Shown: positions 59,260 through 64,000 of the stretch, piece by piece
Layout: each line of letters starts with the position of its first letter
How positions within the stretch are numbered: position 1 is the first letter of the stretch
NCBI RefSeq assembly: GCF_014197535.1
Contig: NZ_JACIFV010000006.1
Coordinates: 124,001 to 188,000 of the forward strand
Reading direction: 5' to 3'
DNA: 64,000 nt
DNA from: Rhizobium aethiopicum
Lineage (GTDB): Bacteria > Pseudomonadota > Alphaproteobacteria > Rhizobiales > Rhizobiaceae
The notes under the pieces: generated by a model
Databases searched by the model: none
Told to the model about the DNA's origin: nothing
What the model saw: only the letters and a program-made list of their open reading frames with translations
Program-made: the position numbers and the translations under genes

Positions 59260-60024
59260 CTACGTGCCTTTCGGCAAGAGACTGTCGAGCATGTTGCAGT
59301 ACTCCATGTCGTTGGCGAATGATTCCGTAAGTTCAAATTCGCAAGGAGTGGGCGTATTCGGCCGTTTGATCTTTTGGCCCGCGAGATATGTCAGCAGATT
59401 TACCGCCTCTGTCCGCTTCCGGCTTGTGGCGCCAATTTTCAGCCAGGTCTTTAGTGCTTGAAGCTGGTTGGCTGGGCACCGGTTGTTTTCAGCCGCCGCC
59501 AGAAGCCTGGAATATGATCTTTCGCTGAAGTGAATTGCGCGCGCCAGCGTTTCAAGCTGGTCTCGAAGCCGCCTTTGAATGATGCCGGCGCGTTCGGCTT
59601 TTCTGAGCGTCAGCCTGATGTCGATCAGAGCATCGCCCAATGCGCGTGATCCGAGTGCTGCGGGCGCCATCGGCACGGTGACATCGGCATCGTCGGCGAG
59701 CGGGTGCCGCCGGTACCAGCGGTAGATCATCCCATGGCCGATCATGCCCTCAGGCGCGAGTTCGGCAGCCCGCAGCGCACCGATGCTGGCGGCACCATAG
59801 ACGCGCACGCCGCGCACCATTGCCCATAGAATTTCCTGGTGGCGAACCGCCGGAAGCTCCCCGAAGACGCCGTCGATCAGCACGATCGCCGCAGGCTGAT
59901 GTCGCGCCACGGCCCGCACCACATCCGCGCATCCGACCGGAGGACGATAGATCGCGTCGAGATATGTCCGGGCCTCGGTCTCGGAAAGCGTGGGGCCGAG
60001 AAAAACCACGATATCACAGGGCAA
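59260..60024 (-). CDS. TfuA-like protein, partner of YcaO
   Basis: A 254-residue TfuA-family protein. I start it at a TTG (60024) with GGAGG six bases upstream, because the conserved sequence PCDIVVFLGPTLSETEA begins there. An ATG at 60093 would add 23 residues overlapping the YcaO gene. Family motifs are AIVLIDGVFGELPAVRHQEIL and VYGAASIGALRAAELAPEGM. TfuA was first seen with trifolitoxin in Rhizobium. With YcaO it is known to support thioamide formation, supplying the sulphur. It overlaps the YcaO gene by 11 bases. Confidence 0.88.
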   Translation of the reverse strand: MPCDIVVFLGPTLSETEARTYLDAIYRPPVGCADVVRAVARHQPAAIVLIDGVFGELPAVRHQEILWAMVRGVRVYGAASIGALRAAELAPEGMIGHGMIYRWYRRHPLADDADVTVPMAPAALGSRALGDALIDIRLTLRKAERAGIIQRRLRDQLETLARAIHFSERSYSRLLAAAENNRCPANQLQALKTWLKIGATSRKRTEAVNLLTYLAGQKIKRPNTPTPCEFELTESFANDMEYCNMLDSLLPKGT

Positions 60025-61186
60025 GATCGGCCTCCGGATTGGTTTCCAGCGGCGGAGCAACCACCCGCACGACGTGGAGCGGCACGCGGTCATCGGAATG
60101 AAGAACCACCAGAGCGGCCGCCTGCGCGCCCGCCAGCTTCAATGCCTCGATCACCGTCCGGATGGAGCGGCTGCCGGCGGCGGACCCATCTTCGCAGACA
60201 TAGGGTCGGCCGCCTCTTGTGAGCTCTCCGCGCCAGGCGGTTAATTCCGCGGCGTCGGCATGGCCGTAAAGCTCCGACCTGATATCGTCGCGCGCCGCTG
60301 AAATCACGCCGAGGCGGGACTGGCAGGCTTCGAGCAAGGCGCTCGTCAGCGCCCTGTCGTGGCTGAAATCGCAGCCGAAGCCCTCGGCCGGCAGCGGCGC
60401 AAAGGGGGCTCGGCTTGCATTTTCCATGACATGGCACCAATAGACCGGCAGCGCATGCGGCGTCGGGATTTGCCAGATCCCGACGACAAACCCTGCCTTG
60501 GACAGACGCCGGATGATCTCGCCGGCGCTGCCCCGTTGAACCGACCTACTGTCAATCTGGAAGCGGTCGAAGAAATGCGGCGTCTTCATCGCCGTGCAGC
60601 GGGCCTGCCGTTCCAGAACTTCGAGGCACGCATGCAGCACCGCGCCTTGAAGACTGGTGCCGGCTGCAAGCCCCGTCGTGTCGCGGGCGAGCCAATGGGG
60701 ATGCGGCGACGGGACGATATAGGCGGAGTCCACAAGGGCGAGCGGGACGGCGATTTTCCGCCCCGAAAAGAGATCGAGCCCGTCAATCCAGGAAAGCGTC
60801 TCCGCGCCCCGGCCAGGGCCGAGGTGCGACCAGTCTCCCCGTTTGACGTCGCGCAGGCTTGCCGTGAAGATGCGCTCCGGCGCAATCCGCTCCGAAGCCC
60901 AGCCCTCGAGCGATTCCATCAGGCCCGATATCGCCGCTAAGGCAAAGGTCAGCCCCTTGCCCTGGCTGACCGCGACGGAGCGTGAGCGCGGCCGCACGAC
61001 CTGGACGACCGGGATGCCGATCCGGTCGAGCCCGGTGATCGAACCCAGCCTGGTAATGCCGTAATCCTCTCTGCGTGCCAGGATGCGCCGCACCGTCTGC
61101 CCGGGATCGGGAGGCGAGGGGGCCTCGATATCCAGGACGGTATCAAGGATGATATCGAGGATATTATCGAGCCGCCCTTCGTCCAT
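60014..61186 (-). CDS. YcaO-domain cyclodehydratase/thioamidation enzyme
   Basis: A 390-residue YcaO protein. GGAAGGATGCG precedes the ATG. ATP-binding elements are GKGLTFALAAISGLMESLEGWASE (quoted parts GKGLTFALAAISGLMES and EGWASE) and the HACLEVLERQA helix. The protein lacks the proline-rich C-terminus of azoline-forming YcaOs; it ends EADLAL. With TfuA next to it, a thioamide-forming role is more likely than azoline formation. No leader-binding E1-like protein is encoded in this window. It lies 31 bases after the cyclase-ATPase gene. Confidence 0.9.
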   Translation of the reverse strand: MDEGRLDNILDIILDTVLDIEAPSPPDPGQTVRRILARREDYGITRLGSITGLDRIGIPVVQVVRPRSRSVAVSQGKGLTFALAAISGLMESLEGWASERIAPERIFTASLRDVKRGDWSHLGPGRGAETLSWIDGLDLFSGRKIAVPLALVDSAYIVPSPHPHWLARDTTGLAAGTSLQGAVLHACLEVLERQARCTAMKTPHFFDRFQIDSRSVQRGSAGEIIRRLSKAGFVVGIWQIPTPHALPVYWCHVMENASRAPFAPLPAEGFGCDFSHDRALTSALLEACQSRLGVISAARDDIRSELYGHADAAELTAWRGELTRGGRPYVCEDGSAAGSRSIRTVIEALKLAGAQAAALVVLHSDDRVPLHVVRVVAPPLETNPEADLAL

Positions 61187-61217
61187 CGCATCCTTCCATC
61201 TCAGGCTACGGCCGCGG

Positions 61218-64000
61218 CTATGCGTCCAGGCTGCGCTTTGCCCTTGCCGCCAGCCAGGCGGCTTTCTGTCCCTCGGCGATCTGGACCGCGCGCGTCAGGT
61301 CTCTTCTTATCGATGACGGCGTTTCATTCAGATCGCGCCTCAGCGTCGCGCTGAGGCGATAAAGCTCAGCCAGCCAGAATGACTGGCCGCTGTTGCGGCC
61401 GACATTGATCGCATTCTGGATGGTCGCCAGCGCTTCGGCGGGCCTTCCGAGCCGCCGCAGCACCTGCGCATGCATGTCGCTGTGCATGGAAAAATTGTCG
61501 TCGGTGCCCAGTTGCTGCTGCAACAGCAGGCCGGCCTTGAAACGCGCCTCGCCGCGCGCTGCCGATGAGGTCATCAGCTCCGCCCAGCCGCAATACATAT
61601 TGGCGCGCGCCTGGCTGGCGGCGAGCCCATGCCGCTCGGCAAGCGCCAGCATCCGTTCACCGAGCGCATGCACATCGTCATATCGGCTTTGGCAGCGGCG
61701 GAGCACGATGGCGTAATAAAGCGCATGCACCATGCTGCCGGCATGATCGATCGAACCAGCCCATTCCAGGCACTCGTTAATCGCAGTTTCGCTGGCCCCG
61801 GCATCGTCGAGCAGCAGATAGGCGAGGGCACTTTCGCCAAGTCCGCAGACCTTGGCGTCATGTCCGCCGAAGAAAGCGCGATGTCTGACCGCGCTTTCCG
61901 GATCGTAGAGCTTGAGGCCTTTGGCAACGCAATCGAGACAAAAGCCGTGCTCGCCGGCGTGGAAGCTGGTCGCCCAGCCGCAGTGATAGGATTGAAGCCT
62001 GGTTTCCCGATCCTCGACGGCCTGCATATCCGCCACGAGAATGCGCGCGCGTGATTGCTGCGTCAGAATGTTGGGCGCCGTGAACCACCATCCCCAATAG
62101 ACCGGGAAATGGTTCATCCGCACGGCCGGCGGTTGTTTCTGCAGAAGCTGCATGGCGCGGGAATAGACCCGCCGCGCGTTCTCCGATCCCTCGCCTTCGA
62201 GTGCGCTCGCCACGACGCCCTGAAGTTCGCACAGGCTGAGGGCGAGCTCGGTGCGCTCTGGGTGGCGCCGGGAAAGGCTCGCCACCTCCCGCGCGCAGAG
62301 TTCGAGCGAGACGCTGGCCTCGTGCATGGCCGAGCGCAGAACGCTTGCTTCCGCCGCCGCCAGGGCAAAGCGGGCGGCGGCATCATGCAGACCGGCCTCG
62401 GCACATTGCCAGGCGGCGATCGCAGCCGGCAGGCTGGGCTTTGCTTCGGTGATCAGCCGATCGGCGATCCGCCGGTGGATGCGGCGCCGGTCGCTCTTCA
62501 GCAGGCTGCCATAGGCCGCCTCCTGCGCGAGCACGTGCCGGAATTGAAAGGAGCCCTGCGTGACGGACGAACGCTCGATGATACCCTCGGAAAGCAGCCG
62601 GTCGATATCGGCGTCGACGCTCCGGCGGCTGACGCCTTCAAGGAGGTAGATGAGCAGCGAGATGTTGAATTCGCGGCCGATGACGCTTGCAATCTGCGCC
62701 ACCCGCCGTGCCGAACCGGTCGCAGCGAGCTTGGCGGACAGCAGATCGTTGAGCGAGGTGACGCTGCCGTCGCGCAGCAATTCTTTCCATTCGGACAAGG
62801 ACTTGCCCAATGGCTGCCTTCCCTGGAAGAAATAGGCCAGTTCCTCCGCGTAGAGCGGCATGCCATCGCATTGATCGAGAATGAAATCCGAAAGCCCGGG
62901 CGGCGGATGCTCACGCCAGATCGAGGCGACGAGATCGCGAACCGCGGCAGAGCTCAGCCCCGACAGCTCGATCTCGCTTGCGACCGCGAGAGACCGCCTG
63001 ATTCTCGATGTCTGCACCACGAGAATCGGCAGAGCGCCGGCCAGCGACCCCAGCCGGTCGATCAGTTCCAGCGTCATGTCGTCGGCCCAGTGAACATCCT
63101 CGAAGATGAGCAGCGTCGGGAAAGCCGGCGCCTTGCAGGTCAGAATCCCGGCCGCGGCGTCGATCACCTTGCGCCGGAACGCCAGCCCGGATGGGTCGGA
63201 GACGCGGATATTGCGCGACATTGGCAAGGAACGGTCGGCGGTGAATGAGAGGATCGCGTCGGCGACGGCGGCGTCCACCTCTCGGCCGGAGGCCTGAAGC
63301 GCCCGCATGAAGGTCTCACGGTCGCCATCCCTCAGAACCGAGGGCTCGACCAGCCTCTCGAGAAAAGAAACGAAGGGATGCAGGGGCTGGCTCTCCAGCC
63401 GCCTGCCGCACTGAAAGACCACCGTCTCATGGGCGGCCTGCCGCAGCCGCCCGGCGAATTCGCCAACCAGTCTCGATTTGCCGATGCCTGCCTCGCCGAC
63501 GACGGCGATCGGGCTTCCCTTGCCTTCGAGCGCCGAATGCCAGGCGCCGGAAAGGGCGGCAAGCTCCTTTTCCCGGCCGCGGATCGGCCTGTCGCGCTCC
63601 TCAGACGGCGAAGCTTCGGGCGCTGACCGGTCACGCTCCTGCGGCCGCCAGAGCGCAATCGGATCTTCGAAGCCCTTCAGTCGTGCTGCGCGAACCAGCC
63701 TATAGTCGAATTTGTGCCGGGTGAGCCGAACTGTGGAATCAGCGACCAGCACGGAATTGGGCTCGGCCTCCGCCTGCAGGCGAGCTGCCAGCACCGGCGC
63801 CGTGCCGACAATCTCATCACCTTCCGTCGAGAAGACCACGAGACCGGTGGCGACCCCGATCCGCAGCTGGAAGGGCGTGCGCGCTTTGGTCTTGCTGCCG
63901 GCGGCGATGTGCAGCAGTTCCAGAGAGGCCTGCACCGCGCTTTCGGCGGCATCTTCGGATTGCTCGGGATATCCGAAGAAGCAGCATCCGCCATCGCCGA
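61218..64000 (-). CDS. Class III cyclase-AAA-TPR regulatory protein (partial)
   Basis: The C-terminal 926 residues of a large protein cut by the right edge. It starts here inside a cyclase-like domain (GDGGCCFFGYPEQSEDA, RIGVATGLVVFSTEGDEIVG, AARLQAEAEPNSVLVAD). A STAND-type ATPase follows, with RGREKELAALSGAW, Walker A VVGEAGIGKSRLVGEFA and Walker B LLIFEDVHWADD. Then comes a winged-helix/TPR half (ALGERMLALAERHGLAASQA, ALATIQNAINVGRNSG). Such proteins couple a signal to cyclic nucleotide or ATP-dependent regulation. As first gene of the operon it may control the YcaO-TfuA genes. The N-terminal metal-binding Asp lies outside the window. Confidence 0.85.
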   Translation of the reverse strand, partial: GDGGCCFFGYPEQSEDAAESAVQASLELLHIAAGSKTKARTPFQLRIGVATGLVVFSTEGDEIVGTAPVLAARLQAEAEPNSVLVADSTVRLTRHKFDYRLVRAARLKGFEDPIALWRPQERDRSAPEASPSEERDRPIRGREKELAALSGAWHSALEGKGSPIAVVGEAGIGKSRLVGEFAGRLRQAAHETVVFQCGRRLESQPLHPFVSFLERLVEPSVLRDGDRETFMRALQASGREVDAAVADAILSFTADRSLPMSRNIRVSDPSGLAFRRKVIDAAAGILTCKAPAFPTLLIFEDVHWADDMTLELIDRLGSLAGALPILVVQTSRIRRSLAVASEIELSGLSSAAVRDLVASIWREHPPPGLSDFILDQCDGMPLYAEELAYFFQGRQPLGKSLSEWKELLRDGSVTSLNDLLSAKLAATGSARRVAQIASVIGREFNISLLIYLLEGVSRRSVDADIDRLLSEGIIERSSVTQGSFQFRHVLAQEAAYGSLLKSDRRRIHRRIADRLITEAKPSLPAAIAAWQCAEAGLHDAAARFALAAAEASVLRSAMHEASVSLELCAREVASLSRRHPERTELALSLCELQGVVASALEGEGSENARRVYSRAMQLLQKQPPAVRMNHFPVYWGWWFTAPNILTQQSRARILVADMQAVEDRETRLQSYHCGWATSFHAGEHGFCLDCVAKGLKLYDPESAVRHRAFFGGHDAKVCGLGESALAYLLLDDAGASETAINECLEWAGSIDHAGSMVHALYYAIVLRRCQSRYDDVHALGERMLALAERHGLAASQARANMYCGWAELMTSSAARGEARFKAGLLLQQQLGTDDNFSMHSDMHAQVLRRLGRPAEALATIQNAINVGRNSGQSFWLAELYRLSATLRRDLNETPSSIRRDLTRAVQIAEGQKAAWLAARAKRSLDA

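Noticed and set aside
62055..63248. A 397-codon plus-strand frame
   Set aside because: Antisense to the cyclase-AAA protein, with no ribosome site or recognisable motifs.
1..64000. CRISPR arrays, tRNA and rRNA genes, complete insertion sequences
   Set aside because: I scanned for spaced direct repeats, tRNA-like clover arms and transposase motifs (DDE, HUH) and saw none; a tool-based search would be needed to exclude weak cases.

Overview
The window is high-GC DNA with alphaproteobacterial (Rhizobiales) features. These include a guanidine-I riboswitch in front of a carboxylase operon, DUF982 and DUF1127 genes, a FixJ-type regulator, a TfuA/YcaO pair, a Tad pilus locus, and several dispersed palindromic repeats of the kind common in Rhizobium intergenic DNA. 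A Rhizobium of the leguminosarum/etli type is my best guess, made from gene content alone. I saw no tRNA, rRNA, CRISPR array, phage or complete insertion sequence.

Region 1 (1-5400, minus strand) is a guanidine utilisation operon. A guanidine-I (ykkC) riboswitch with a terminator hairpin precedes an ABC transporter (binding protein, permease, ATPase), two DUF1989 proteins of the urea-carboxylase-associated type, and the start of a biotin-dependent carboxylase that runs off the left edge.

Region 2 (5.8-22.4 kb, mostly plus strand) is the most unusual part. It encodes a family of exported proteins. A caspase-like protein with Sel1 repeats, a glycine-rich lipoprotein and a beta-propeller/NlpC-type protein are followed by a tight five-gene run (12620-22405): DUF4384-OmpA protein, caspase-like protein, trypsin fused to a caspase-like domain that lacks its catalytic His, serpin, and a transmembrane pseudokinase with a SUMF1-like C-terminus. 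The serpin reactive loop offers an Arg-Ser bond, and the trypsin next to it has the Asp expected for Arg/Lys specificity. I propose an envelope protease, inhibitor and sensor system.

Region 3 (22.7-42.5 kb) is a mosaic of small transcription units. It holds a NYN-LOTUS protein, DUF982, a PAS histidine kinase with a FixJ-like regulator, an alpha/beta hydrolase, a flavin/PNPOx-like protein, two decayed genes (DUF1348 and GNAT), two SDRs, a LysR regulator, an ArsR-SRPBCC pair with a promoter and operator on the start codon, a VOC protein, an aminoglycoside-phosphotransferase-like kinase, a DUF1778-GNAT toxin-antitoxin pair, and two convergent class III cyclases separated by repeats.

Region 4 (42.8-54.9 kb) is a Tad/Flp pilus locus on the minus strand: pilin-like peptide, prepilin peptidase, TadE/G-like proteins, CpaB, FHA-fused TadA, TadB, TadC and an FHA membrane protein. 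A second CpaF-like ATPase, coupled to a 43-residue membrane peptide, diverges from it. No secretin, TadZ/CpaE or TadD is visible.

Region 5 (54.9-64 kb) holds a methyltransferase, a DUF1127 protein and an AraC regulator. A minus-strand operon follows: a cyclase-AAA-TPR regulator (cut by the right edge), YcaO, TfuA, a zinc metallopeptidase and two unknown small proteins. This looks like a peptide thioamidation locus with no recognised precursor.
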